Notes: generated from the letters alone by a model not told the origin. 33,099 nt of DNA from Paenibacillus montaniterrae (GCF_018403185.1 NZ_BOSE01000019.1:1-33099); one strand, 5' to 3'; counted from the first letter of the stretch, positions 1 to 8,405 are shown. Program-made: numbers and translations.

Positions 1-309
1 TAAAAAGGTATCCTTCACAATTATTTAGGCGATTTTTATTTGTCAAGTATTTTTTTGAATGATAACTGTTCATCTATTAAAGTCTTGCTCTTACAATTGT
101 TGGGGCGAACTGCATAAGTCCTGTATAGAAATCTAACGAATACTCATAACGCTAAGGGCAGAAATTTGCCCCAATTACAGCGAAAGTCGCAACATAAGAC
201 GATATATATTCATTAAAATTGAGAAAGACTTCATTTGTCACAAATAGCATTATCCAGTTTCTTTAGCCAACAGCTGCTTCACTTTCACGGACAGCCCTCG
301 CTCGCTAGC
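1..309. other. AT-rich stretch with no recognised gene
   Basis: I see no convincing coding frame, RNA gene or strong terminator here. The stretch lies downstream of the minus-strand lipoprotein gene that ends at 310. Short T-runs at about 34-55 are not preceded by a clear stem. Confidence 0.4.
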
Positions 310-1041
310 CTACTCGTTAGCTTGCTTTAAGATCTCCTGCTTAATGACTTCGATTAGCTCAGCCTTACTTCTGCCCGGTATCCCTTTTTCTAAAGGCGTA
401 TTCATATCATAGGACTCGAACGCTACATATTCATGCTCGCTTATTTGAAGTTGCGGCTGTTGCTCTATTTTCCTAAGCGGCAGCTCGGCTTGGTCTGCAT
501 CATCAAACATAATTTTAAAAGGAATTATTGCTGGCCTGAACGGCTCGTTGTTCCTCTCCGCGCCCAAAAACAAAATATAGCTTTTGCCTTGCTCTGGTAC
601 TGTAAAATAGGGCAGCTCAAGCTTCAACTCATATATTTTGTTAAGATGCTCGATCCGCTTGATTTGATAGTTTGCAATCGCTACCTCAATACTTCCTTCC
701 AGATCTCCTTTATACGCTTCTTCAATCTCGAAGGCATACACCTCACTAATTATATTGCCCGCTGAATCCAACTGTTCAATAAATGTTCCGTACTGCCCGA
801 TGACAATATGCTGAGCGTAATCGACCAAATGTTTTACGCTGCTGGCCACAGCATAATCTGCATTCGCTTGAAGCATATAAACCTGATTCTGTTGATTTTC
901 TTGCTGCTCAGTTTGCATCGCACCTGCAACAGCCTGCTGATTTGCAACATGGCTGGAAAGCGAGCAGCCTAAAATCAGCAGGCAAAGTATTATGAAGGCG
1001 GCCAGCAGCTTTATTTTTATGGAAAGATAAGAGGAATTCAT
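310..1041 (-). CDS. putative lipoprotein of unknown function
   Basis: This 243-residue protein starts at an ATG preceded by AAAGGAG eight bases upstream. The N-terminus has a charged start, a hydrophobic stretch at residues 10-25 and a lipobox-like L-I-L-G-C, so Cys26 is the likely lipidated residue and the protein would sit on the outer face of the membrane. The mature part has a region at about 75-165 with alternating strands (H-I-V-I-G-Q-Y, E-V-Y-A-F-E-I-E-E-A-Y-K-G, K-S-Y-I-L-F-L-G). The same layout, V-I-I-G-E-V then Y-E-V-Q-V-E-K-V-I-R-G then a glycine-rich segment, occurs in the protein at 7749-8405, so the two look like distant relatives. I do not recognise the family and give no function. 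It is transcribed divergently from the helicase gene. Confidence 0.7.
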   Translation of the reverse strand: MNSSYLSIKIKLLAAFIILCLLILGCSLSSHVANQQAVAGAMQTEQQENQQNQVYMLQANADYAVASSVKHLVDYAQHIVIGQYGTFIEQLDSAGNIISEVYAFEIEEAYKGDLEGSIEVAIANYQIKRIEHLNKIYELKLELPYFTVPEQGKSYILFLGAERNNEPFRPAIIPFKIMFDDADQAELPLRKIEQQPQLQISEHEYVAFESYDMNTPLEKGIPGRSKAELIEVIKQEILKQANE

Positions 1042-1276
1042 GCTCCCACTCCTTTTTCCGAGTTTCTTACTAGACGTACTATGGAAAGTTTTGGTTGCAT
1101 TGGCTTGAAATCGTCTATAGAAGAAGGAGATGTTGCAATAGTAGACAGCATTTGCAGATTAAAGCATAATGTTAGGTGCATAAGCTGCCGCAGCGCAGCT
1201 GTACGGACGGCAAAATGATTAAGCGAAAGAAAGGCTCAAACGCAACATTATTGACCGGAAAGCGGAGGGAGAGCAA

Positions 1277-3673
1277 ATGCTAGGAGCGTCAAGTCTGAAA
1301 AAACGGATGCCTGAGTGGCTAAAGACAATGGAGACGAATGAGCTTGTCAAACGGGCTGTAACTATTTTTGAAGAATTGGTTTACGATGAGGAATCAAGCT
1401 ATGGCGCTTACGTTTGTATGGAAGCTGACAAGCAAGCCTTTGTCATAAGCGGAACAATTCCGTTTCGACTAAAGCAGGAGGTCAGCTATCAGATCGAAGG
1501 CAAGGTTGCGCTTTATAAAGGAATGAAGCAAATCAAAGTCAGCGCAGTCTATACCTCCAGACCTGTTACGCTGGAGGGGATCATCCTGCTGCTGCAAAGC
1601 CTTGATGGACTGGATAAACGAGCACATACGCTTGCCGCTCATTTTGGGGAAGCGGTTATGGATGTTGTGGTTGAGCAGCCAGCGCGAGTTGCCGCTGAGC
1701 TTGCAGGTGTTAGTCTTCGCCAAGCGGAAGCCTGGAGCCAGCAGCTTAAGCTGCTGGGAGGAAATTTTGATGTGCTGGCCAAGCTGCAGAGCTGGGGAAT
1801 TGGCTTGAACCAGGCTCGTAAGCTGATTGCTGAGCTTGGCCAGCAGGTTGATCAACTGATAGAGAAAAATCCTTATCTGCTCAGCAAACGAGTTAGAGGC
1901 TTTGGCTTTCGCCGCTGCGATCGGATTGCAATGCAGCTTGGACTGGACATGCGTTCACGCAGCCGTATGCTTGCAGCCATTCGCTATATATTGCGCGAGG
2001 CATCCTATGATGGACATTGCTTTATTGAGCGTGAAGCATTAATCGACAAAGTGAAAGCGACGCTCAATATATCGTCGGCAAGTGGGCTGAATGGTGCAGA
2101 CCATGATGGACAGGCAGTAAATGCAATAGCAGTAAGCTTTAAGCGAGCGGAGCTTTCACAGCTGCTTGAGCAATGTGTGCAGCGCGGCAAGCTGGTTGAA
2201 GAGCAGGATCGGATTTATTTGCCGGAGCTGTATGAGGCCGAGCTTAAGACAGCAGCGCAAATCTTGCGGATTATGCTGCATCCGGCACAGCGATTTGAGA
2301 CGGCAGCTGCGGATGCTGCTGCTTATTTACAGGAAAAGCAGCTTCATTTGGAGCGAAAGCAGCTGGAGGCGGTCATCCAGTTTAGCGAGCAAAGCGGAGG
2401 CATCCATATTTTGAATGGCAGTGCGGGCTGCGGCAAAACGTTCACGCTTAATATTATTCTTGATTTGCTCGAGCTGCAATACAAGCAGCGCGGACTGCCG
2501 TTTGAGGTTAAGCTGTTTGCACCGACAGGCAAGGCTGCAAAGGTAGCGTCCAAAGCAACAGGTCGCCCTTGCACAACGATTCACCGCGGACTAAGCTATA
2601 ACCCGGAGCGCGGCTTTGAATATAACGAGCAAAATCGTTTGCCTGTCGATTGTATCGTACTGGATGAGAGCTCGATGCTCGATATGATGCTGGCCAAGCA
2701 TTTGCTTTGCGCGCTGCCAGAGCATTGCAAGGTCATTTTGCTAGGAGATACAAAGCAGCTGCCGAGTGTAGGAGCGGGCAATGTGCTGCATGATCTTATT
2801 GCGAGCGGCATGATTCCGGTCGTGACGCTTGATGTTGTCAAGCGCCAGGGCAAGGATTCAGGTATTATCGCAAATGCGAACAGCATCATACAAGGAAGAA
2901 TGATTGCCGAGCAAGCACCGACAGGCGATGCGTTCGTTATTGCTCAACCAAGCGCAGCGCGCATGCAAACTGCTGTGCTTCGTTCCATTGCACGATTAAT
3001 AGAAGCACACGGCTATTCGCTTGAGGAAATTCAGGTGCTGTGTCCGCAGCGCAAAGGCGAAGCCGGCACGTATGTAATGAATTGGCTGATTCAGCAAGCA
3101 TTTAATGAGCAGCAACCTATGCTGAAGGTCGAGAATTGCAAATTCGCCAAGCAAAATGCAGAAGAAGAGCAAAGTGAACAGCTTACGCTGTACTTCATGC
3201 CAGGCGACAAGGTTATCCATACGGTCAACAACTACAGCAAAATTTGGTACAGCAAGGACGAGTCCGGTGCATATATCGAGAATAAGAAGCTGCTTGGCAT
3301 TACGAATGGAGAATGCGGCGTAATCGAGGACATTTGCATTGAGGAAGCTGAGCAAGGCGAGCGTGCAGTCGTAATTGTGCGGTATGAGGACGGCTATGTC
3401 AAATATGCAGACGGCCTCGATGAGCTCGATCATTGCTATGCAATGACCGTACATAAGTCGCAGGGCTCGCAGTGGAAGGCAGTGATTTTAATTGTTATGC
3501 CGGAGCATGCCCATATGCTGAACAACAGCATACTTTATACGGGCTACACGCGGGCGCAGCAGTTTGTATGTGTCATCGGCCAGCCTCGCGCAATTGAACT
3601 AGCGATTACTAATTTCAAGCATACAAAACGCAACAGCAGCTTGAAGCAACGATTTACCGCAAGTGAGCAATAA
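1277..3673 (+). CDS. recD2: ATP-dependent RecD2-type DNA helicase
   Basis: This 798-residue protein matches the size and layout of RecD2 (B. subtilis YrrC), a superfamily 1B 5'-3' helicase of recombination and repair that works without RecBC. An N-terminal region up to about residue 330 carries the OB-like and helix-hairpin-helix part (N-P-Y-L-L near 195). The motor follows: Walker A G-S-A-G-C-G-K-T near 380, Walker B V-L-D-E-S-S-M near 460, motif III G-D-T-K-Q-L-P-S-V near 490, an R-Q-G motif near 520, and late motifs T-V-H-K-S-Q-G and Y-T-G-Y-T-R-A near 725-760. The ATG follows GGAGGGAG closely. It stands alone: the next items downstream are a broken T-box and a pseudogene on the other strand. 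Assignment is firm at family level. Confidence 0.92.
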   Translation: MLGASSLKKRMPEWLKTMETNELVKRAVTIFEELVYDEESSYGAYVCMEADKQAFVISGTIPFRLKQEVSYQIEGKVALYKGMKQIKVSAVYTSRPVTLEGIILLLQSLDGLDKRAHTLAAHFGEAVMDVVVEQPARVAAELAGVSLRQAEAWSQQLKLLGGNFDVLAKLQSWGIGLNQARKLIAELGQQVDQLIEKNPYLLSKRVRGFGFRRCDRIAMQLGLDMRSRSRMLAAIRYILREASYDGHCFIEREALIDKVKATLNISSASGLNGADHDGQAVNAIAVSFKRAELSQLLEQCVQRGKLVEEQDRIYLPELYEAELKTAAQILRIMLHPAQRFETAAADAAAYLQEKQLHLERKQLEAVIQFSEQSGGIHILNGSAGCGKTFTLNIILDLLELQYKQRGLPFEVKLFAPTGKAAKVASKATGRPCTTIHRGLSYNPERGFEYNEQNRLPVDCIVLDESSMLDMMLAKHLLCALPEHCKVILLGDTKQLPSVGAGNVLHDLIASGMIPVVTLDVVKRQGKDSGIIANANSIIQGRMIAEQAPTGDAFVIAQPSAARMQTAVLRSIARLIEAHGYSLEEIQVLCPQRKGEAGTYVMNWLIQQAFNEQQPMLKVENCKFAKQNAEEEQSEQLTLYFMPGDKVIHTVNNYSKIWYSKDESGAYIENKKLLGITNGECGVIEDICIEEAEQGERAVVIVRYEDGYVKYADGLDELDHCYAMTVHKSQGSQWKAVILIVMPEHAHMLNNSILYTGYTRAQQFVCVIGQPRAIELAITNFKHTKRNSSLKQRFTASEQ

Positions 3674-3689
3674 GTAAATAGAGAGGCTT

Positions 3690-3790
3690 CTTGACTAGCG
3701 CTATGCTAACGAAAAAAGCAGCCATTACATATTTGGTGGTACCGCGGAAACAACAGCTCTCGTCTCAATAAGGGACGGGAGCTGTTTTAA
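3690..3790 (+). promoter_or_regulatory. truncated T-box leader (antiterminator and terminator only)
   Basis: The T-box core TGGTACCGCGG lies at 3737-3747. It is followed by a terminator stem at 3752-3787 (AACAGCTCTCGTC pairing with GACGGGAGCTGTT) and a T-rich tail. Only about 60 bases separate this from the helicase stop codon, too few for the specifier-bearing stem I. No aminoacyl-tRNA synthetase or amino acid gene follows. The 17 bases GCTCTCGTCTCAATAAG are identical to the argS T-box terminator at 8664-8680. I read it as a remnant, possibly still working as a plain terminator for the helicase gene. Confidence 0.75.
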
Positions 3791-3874
3791 TTTAAAGCTG
3801 TGAAAGCAAGGGGGCGTATCAATCCCCCAAGTAGAGTAGCAGCTTCACTATTCATAATAATTATGCAAATCAAT

Positions 3875-4056
3875 TCACTTGGCGTGGCCTGTCGATTGTC
3901 GGAAAACGGGCGTTGTCTTAACATGTGTAATTTGTGGCGGGCGATCGGGATTTTCGATTTTAGAAAGAAGCATTTCAGCAGCCAAAAAGCCCATTTCAGA
4001 ACATGCCTGCTTTGTAAATGGAGTGAAGATTTGGACATATGAACATGTTGTAGCGC
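3875..4056 (-). pseudogene. C-terminal remnant of a LacI-family regulator
   Basis: Read on the minus strand, about 58 codons up to a TGA at 3875-3877 encode a typical LacI/GalR C-terminus. The key run is E-M-G-F-L-A-A-E-M-L-L-S-K-I-E-N-P-D-R, then V-K-T-T-P-V-F-R-Q-S-T-G. In this family that segment is the last helix and strand of the sugar-binding domain. The DNA-binding and most of the ligand-binding parts are missing. Homology stops at about 4056, where a strong + strand terminator hairpin begins. It cannot make a functional repressor. Confidence 0.7.
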
Positions 4057-4106
4057 AGCGGTAGTTATGGATAGGTCAAATGATATCCATAACTACCGCT
4101 ATTTTT
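4057..4106 (+). terminator. rho-independent terminator, 17 bp perfect stem
   Basis: AGCGGTAGTTATGGATA at 4057-4073 pairs perfectly with 4084-4100 across a 10-base loop, and ATTTTT follows. The T-run is on the plus strand only, although no intact plus-strand gene lies directly upstream. The hairpin sits exactly where the LacI remnant breaks off. Confidence 0.7.
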
Positions 4107-4161
4107 GCTGAACTGACGTTTTCAGTTAGTTAAAAGCAGCAACGAGCAGTTACGCTATATA

Positions 4162-4770
4162 TTAAAGAAAGTTGATCCAGGCATGACCTTCTGGAAATTG
4201 CCGGTTTAAAGAGGATTTCAGCCATGCTTTTTCTTGTGGTAGAAGTGAAGGAAGCATCGTTTGGAAATCATGATAATCCTTTTCTCGTATTTGCGAACTA
4301 CCTGCTTTATGGAGCAGTTGAATTTCAGGTCTTAAATAGGGTATGCCATCAACAGTTTTTAAACAAATTTCATCAAGTGGTCTTCTGATTGATTTATCTC
4401 TCTTATAAGTCCAAAAATTCTCTTCGGTATCAATTATCATAATTTGAAATGCCCAAGGCGCTTCACTACTCTTACTGACCCAAATGTCTTCCGTGGAGTT
4501 CAAATACTCTCCATCTTCCCAAAGATCAAGCTTACCATCCTGAGCCTTGTATAACATCCAATCACGTTTTAAATGCTGATAAGCGATTAATTGCTCATCT
4601 CGAATGATAATAACATCTATATCGCTATGTTCTCTTGTTTGCTTACATAGATGCAAATCTAAAGCCCAACCTCCAGCGATACACCACTGAAGCGGCATGT
4701 CAGAAAAAACTTTATTTATTTCCGGCACAGTTATTGGCATCCAATTACTTATATCCGTTCTCAAATCCAT
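4162..4770 (-). CDS. nucleotidyltransferase domain protein (LinA/aminoglycoside-type)
   Basis: The 202-residue product carries the Pol beta-like nucleotidyltransferase signature near the N-terminus: C-I-A-G-G-W-A-L-D at about 30-38 followed by H-S-D-I-D-V-I-I at about 48-55. The glycines bind the nucleotide and the two Asp bind metal. The spacing is that of the small lincosamide/aminoglycoside nucleotidyltransferase-like proteins, but many such chromosomal proteins have no shown resistance role, so no substrate is assigned. GGAGGA directly abuts the ATG at 4770 with no spacer, so the TTG two codons later (4764), with six bases of spacing, may be the real start. The gene is visibly more A+T-rich than its neighbours and lies in an accessory stretch, which suggests acquisition. 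Confidence 0.75.
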   Translation of the reverse strand: MDLRTDISNWMPITVPEINKVFSDMPLQWCIAGGWALDLHLCKQTREHSDIDVIIIRDEQLIAYQHLKRDWMLYKAQDGKLDLWEDGEYLNSTEDIWVSKSSEAPWAFQIMIIDTEENFWTYKRDKSIRRPLDEICLKTVDGIPYLRPEIQLLHKAGSSQIREKDYHDFQTMLPSLLPQEKAWLKSSLNRQFPEGHAWINFL

Positions 4771-4933
4771 TCCTCCTATTACTTCTATACTTTTAGCTTT
4801 TCAATCCTACTCTATCATCATTCCAACAATGTTTCCTTCAAAATCTGATTTAAAGTAGACATACCAGTGAAAAAACATTAAAATTACACTTATTAAAAGT
4901 ATTTTAAAAACTAAAGTGACTGGAGCATCATGA

Positions 4934-5965
4934 ATGAATTCGATTACCAATAATACGATGCGAGTCAAGAGAATGAATCAAGAAATAGTCAGACAGGCTT
5001 TAAAGACGATGCAGCAAGGTACAAAGTCTATGATTGCACAAGCTACAGGGCTAAGTGTCGCCACCTGCGGCAGCATTCTAAATGAGTTGCTGAATTCCGG
5101 CGAAATAATGGAGCTGGGCTTGGAACAATCAAGTGGCGGCCGACCGGCCATGCTATACCAATATAATCAGAATTTCTCTTATATTGCCTGCATGATTGTT
5201 AGAGCTGGTGTAAAGGCGCATTCTCTCACTTATACGATTGCCAATCTGACAGGTGAGACCATTATGGAAGGGTATCAAGAGCATGAGCGGATTAATCCTT
5301 CAATAATTTATCAAACGGTTGATCAGCTCATTGATCAATTTCCTCAAATCCGAGCAATTGGGATTGGAATTCCGGGTGCAGTAAATCAAGGAGTGGTGAA
5401 TGTTAGCGATATCCAGGAGCTGATCAATATACCATTGGAGGCTGCCATTCGCGAAAAGCATGGAGTAGAGGTCATCCTGGATAACGACATGAATCTGACA
5501 GTATATGGGTTCTACCAAAAGCAAGGATACGAGGAAGAGAAGTCACTTGCGGTTGTAACATTTATCGAAGGCAGCTTTCCTGGAGCAGGAATGATGGTGG
5601 ATGGTCATATATACAGAGGGAGTACTCGCTTTGCCGGGGAAATAGCCTTCTTGCCGCTTGGCATATCTCTTGAAGAGCTCTACCAACAATTGCATGATCG
5701 AAGCACATTTCATTCAATAGCTGGTCGTTCCGTATCCAGTTTGATTGCAATAATGAATCCGGAGTTGGTTGCTTTAACGGGAAGCTTGGTTGAATACGAC
5801 GATGTAGAGCTTATCCGTCAGGAATGCCTGAAGTATATTCCAGAAATGCATATCCCGCAACTGACGCTGCTCGAGCATCCGGAGGAGGACTACATGTATG
5901 GATTGATTACAATGACACTGGAAAGCTTGGCCTATTCACTGCAATTGGTAGAGAAAAGGAGGTAG
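4934..5965 (+). CDS. ROK-family transcriptional regulator
   Basis: The 343-residue protein has an N-terminal winged-helix region (about 10-75, with S-M-I-A-Q-A-T-G-L-S and G-G-R-P-A as the recognition helix and wing) joined to a ROK kinase-like fold. The fold shows G-I-G-I-P-G-A-V near 145, D-N-D-M-N-L near 185 and G-A-G-M-M-V-D-G-x-I-Y-R-G near 220. ROK repressors bind a sugar or sugar phosphate and control sugar uptake genes. The usual zinc-binding C-x-C-G-x-x-G-C after A-G-E-I is absent; A-G-E-I-A-F-L-P-L-G runs straight into a helix, and the protein is shorter than most ROK repressors. A TGGAG site lies eight bases before the ATG. Immediately downstream lie MFS transporter fragments, its likely former target. 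Confidence 0.82.
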   Translation: MNSITNNTMRVKRMNQEIVRQALKTMQQGTKSMIAQATGLSVATCGSILNELLNSGEIMELGLEQSSGGRPAMLYQYNQNFSYIACMIVRAGVKAHSLTYTIANLTGETIMEGYQEHERINPSIIYQTVDQLIDQFPQIRAIGIGIPGAVNQGVVNVSDIQELINIPLEAAIREKHGVEVILDNDMNLTVYGFYQKQGYEEEKSLAVVTFIEGSFPGAGMMVDGHIYRGSTRFAGEIAFLPLGISLEELYQQLHDRSTFHSIAGRSVSSLIAIMNPELVALTGSLVEYDDVELIRQECLKYIPEMHIPQLTLLEHPEEDYMYGLITMTLESLAYSLQLVEKRR

Positions 5966-5975
5966 GACAAAGCTG

Positions 5976-6273
5976 ATGACAACGGCTGACAATCAGAATC
6001 CACGAGTTGTCCGAAACATCCTTTTCCTGCTATTTGCCTTGCCAGTGCTGTCCTTTGCTTCATGGGTTTCTCGTACCCCTGACGTGTTGCACGAAAAGGT
6101 GCACGTTTTGTCATACTGGGTGCCTCTTTCATGATTGTGATTGGATTTGCAGCTATCGGAATTGGTGAAGCCGATTATTGCATGCTATGATTGCGGTGCT
6201 TATTGGCATTATCATCTCAGCGTGTCTGACCAGATCAGCTAGACCAATACAAAATTCAGAATACTTTACTTAA
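5976..6273 (+). pseudogene. MFS transporter reduced to three fragments
   Basis: An ATG at 5976, ten bases after the regulator's stop, opens a frame with a first transmembrane helix and the motif F-A-S-W-V-S-R-T-P-D-V, typical of the start of one MFS subfamily. The frame then breaks. In another frame, from about 6086, a segment with A-R-K-G-A-R-F-V-I-L-G-A-S-F-M looks like the loop and third helix of such a transporter. A third piece at about 6178-6273 (A-M-I-A-V-L-I-G-I-I-I-S-A) fits a last helix plus cytoplasmic tail and ends in TAA. A full member has about 400 residues, so several internal deletions have occurred. The preceding ROK regulator probably controlled it. Confidence 0.6.
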
Positions 6274-6295
6274 TAATGAGAGGATAGGATGAAAT

Positions 6296-6871
6296 ATGAA
6301 ATCAGAAAAGCAGAAAATGCTGGCTGGCGAGCTATATAAGGCTTGGGATCCCGAATTGACGCGTGATCGCGCATATGCCAGACAGATGACACGGATATAC
6401 AACCAGACTACCGAAATGGATGATGAGCTGCGAGTGCGGATCCTTAAAGAACTGCTAGGATCGACCGGAAATAACCTGGGAATGGAGCCAAACATCCGAT
6501 TTGACTACGGCTATAATATTCATGTAGGCGAAAACTTCTATGCAAACTTTGATTGTACGATTCTGGATGTCTGTGAGGTGCGGATAGGCGATAACTGCAT
6601 GTTCGGACCCGGGGTGCACGTCTATACGGCAACACACCCTGTAGATCCTTACGAGCGGATTAAGGGCCCGGAATACGGTAAACCCGTAACGATTGGCAAC
6701 AATGTTTGGGTTGGCGGGCGAGCTGTTATTAATCCGGGTGTAACGATTGGAAATAATGTCGTTATTGCATCAGGAGCCGTCGTGACAAAGGATGTTCCGG
6801 ACAACGTGATTGTTGGTGGTAATCCTGCGAAAGTGATTAAAGAAATTGAGCTAGAAACTGATAAAAATTAA
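6296..6871 (+). CDS. maa: maltose/galactoside O-acetyltransferase
   Basis: This 191-residue protein is a left-handed beta-helix acetyltransferase of the Maa/LacA/NodL group, which transfers acetyl from acetyl-CoA to a sugar hydroxyl. An N-terminal maltose-acetyltransferase helix region at residues 1-55 (M-L-A-G-E-L-Y) is followed by hexapeptide repeats from about 65. The catalytic loop shows T-A-T-H-P-V-D-P with its His near 115. Repeats of the form I-G-N-N-V-W-V-G-G and P-G-V-T-I-G-N-N-V close the coil, and G-N-P-A-K-V-I is the usual end. GAGAGGATAGG precedes the ATG. It is preceded by the MFS remnant and ROK regulator, so it may be the survivor of a sugar operon. The exact acceptor sugar cannot be told from sequence. 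Confidence 0.85.
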   Translation: MKSEKQKMLAGELYKAWDPELTRDRAYARQMTRIYNQTTEMDDELRVRILKELLGSTGNNLGMEPNIRFDYGYNIHVGENFYANFDCTILDVCEVRIGDNCMFGPGVHVYTATHPVDPYERIKGPEYGKPVTIGNNVWVGGRAVINPGVTIGNNVVIASGAVVTKDVPDNVIVGGNPAKVIKEIELETDKN

Positions 6872-6884
6872 CCTGTGTGATGTG

Positions 6885-6943
6885 AGCATCGATCGATCAT
6901 TTCTGTTTTAATATTGAGATGATCAATCGGTGCTCTTTTTTTA
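6885..6943 (+). terminator. terminator after the acetyltransferase gene
   Basis: A 17-base arm GAGCATCGATCGATCAT pairs with ATGATCAATCGGTGCTC with one wobble and one mismatch across a loop of about 18 bases, then a run of seven T follows. It lies 14 bases after the stop codon. Confidence 0.75.
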
Positions 6944-7096
6944 CTGGCAAAAACTTTAATTATTGAAGTGAATTCTTTAATTTCTTACATTGAAAAAAAT
7001 ATTATATATTCTATTATTTTACATATATTCAACTTGGTGGTTGCTAGCGTATTAAAATTCAAGTGAAGAGAGGGAAGTTAATGAAAAAAAAAGGTT

Positions 7097-7738
7097 ATGA
7101 CGCTTATGATGCTGCTATGTGCTTGCTTCGTACTAGCGAATTACGCCCCTGTTAAGGCACACGAAATTTATTATGAGGGTACTCCGCCTAATGGAACCGC
7201 TATTGTGTTAAAATGGAACAAATTAAGCTCCGGTAAAGCGCATTTGGAAATGAATGGTGATTATTTAAGCTCAAGCTACAGCGGTCAGTACGCAACGGCG
7301 GCTATTATGTGGCCCACCTACTCATCGAAAGTAAAAGTCGATCAAGCTTCGTTCTCATCATCCACTGTAGATTTGGCTACAGCAACAGAATCGTACTGGA
7401 ATAATCGTTTCGGCTATCTGATCTCACGCAATTATTTAGGCATATGCGACGCGACTACGACTGACAATGTATTGATTACCTCACCGCAAACAGCGAAAAA
7501 TTCATCGAAAAAAATTAAACACGCTTCCATCTATCTTACTCCGTTCACCTCTGACCTTGAATCGAACAACCATAAGATCCAGCTTATGGTCCATGAAATT
7601 GGCCATGCGCTAGGCTTGGGGCACTCTGACGCAGAGTTTTATCCATCAACAGCCGATTCTGTCATGAAGCGCTATGGCTATCATGGCTACTACCCTCCAA
7701 GAACGCATGACATCAATGATTTGAATAATAAATATTGA
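7097..7738 (+). CDS. secreted metzincin-like zinc metalloprotease
   Basis: The protein shows an export signal (M-T-L-M-M-L-L-C-A-C-F-V-L-A, cleavage likely near A-K-A-H) and a zinc protease site H-E-I-G-H-A-L-G-L-G-H-S-D near residue 168. That is the extended H-E-x-x-H-x-x-G-x-x-H of metzincins/matrixins, with S-V-M-K about 20 residues later as the Met-turn. It should be an extracellular endopeptidase; the substrate is unknown. The best ribosome binding site (AGAGAGGG) serves an ATG at 7081, but that ATG is in another frame because of nine consecutive A at 7084-7092. With eight A the protein would start M-K-K-K-V-M-T-L, a textbook signal peptide. As given, translation would have to begin at 7097 with no good binding site, or rely on slippage. 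The next gene begins in its stop region. Confidence 0.75.
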   Translation: MTLMMLLCACFVLANYAPVKAHEIYYEGTPPNGTAIVLKWNKLSSGKAHLEMNGDYLSSSYSGQYATAAIMWPTYSSKVKVDQASFSSSTVDLATATESYWNNRFGYLISRNYLGICDATTTDNVLITSPQTAKNSSKKIKHASIYLTPFTSDLESNNHKIQLMVHEIGHALGLGHSDAEFYPSTADSVMKRYGYHGYYPPRTHDINDLNNKY

Positions 7739-7748
7739 GGTGAAGCAA

Positions 7749-8405
7749 ATGAGCATACTGAAAAATAAAGGACTTTGGATTGGCGGTTTGATTGTAGTGA
7801 TTGCTATTGCTGTAATCATCGGCTTTCAAGTACTAGGCAAAACAAAACTGCAGCCATTATCGCCAGAGCGTATTGCAGAACTAAGGGAACAGTACCCTGC
7901 CTACAATGAAGATCCCGAGTTCGTAACGATGAAAAGCTCGTCTTTTATGGAAATTGTTGATATTGCGGAAACCGTTATTATAGGCGAGGTTATTTCCGAG
8001 CTGCCGCCATATGAGGTTGATCTTGGCAAGCTTGGTGAGGTGCATGAAAAAATAGGCGAAAAGCAAGCAAGCCAAGGGCTTCCAGTATATAAGCCAAGCT
8101 TCGTGCAATATGAAGTACAGGTCGAGAAGGTCATTCGCGGCGAGCCTGTAAAGGATACGATTCTGCTTGCCTATAATTCAGACTTTGTCGGTTATGAGCC
8201 TAAGCTGGAAAAAGGGATGAAAATTGTAAGCGGTGTTTCGGCGGGCCAGGAGCTTCATGAAGGCAAGCATTTCTTTACTCGCTTTGGCACCTACTATATT
8301 GTAGATGATCATTATGTGCTATCGGCAGTGGATGACAGCTATTCCAAGCTGATGAATGGCCAAACATTGGATTCACTAATTAACGAAATTGTGGCACGCA
8401 AATAG
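7749..8405 (+). CDS. membrane-anchored protein of unknown function
   Basis: The start is taken at the ATG at 7749 because GAGGTG lies seven bases upstream, overlapping the stop of the protease gene; a GTG nine bases earlier is in frame but has no binding site. The 218-residue product has a signal-anchor at about residues 8-28 (I-G-G-L-I-V-V-I-A-I-A-V-I-I-G) and an extracytoplasmic domain. V-I-I-G-E-V, Y-E-V-Q-V-E-K-V-I-R-G and a closing strand-rich region resemble the lipoprotein at 310-1041. The tight spacing implies cotranscription with the metalloprotease, so it may be a partner, inhibitor or substrate, but no function is shown by sequence. Confidence 0.75.
   Translation: MSILKNKGLWIGGLIVVIAIAVIIGFQVLGKTKLQPLSPERIAELREQYPAYNEDPEFVTMKSSSFMEIVDIAETVIIGEVISELPPYEVDLGKLGEVHEKIGEKQASQGLPVYKPSFVQYEVQVEKVIRGEPVKDTILLAYNSDFVGYEPKLEKGMKIVSGVSAGQELHEGKHFFTRFGTYYIVDDHYVLSAVDDSYSKLMNGQTLDSLINEIVARK

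Noticed and set aside
3800..4064. Plus-strand open frames in the helicase downstream region
   Set aside because: They are antisense to the LacI remnant, whose minus-strand reading gives a recognisable family motif; no binding site on the plus strand.
4162..4770. Calling the nucleotidyltransferase an antibiotic resistance gene
   Set aside because: Only the generic nucleotidyltransferase signature is visible; substrate residues cannot be judged by eye and many relatives have no resistance role.
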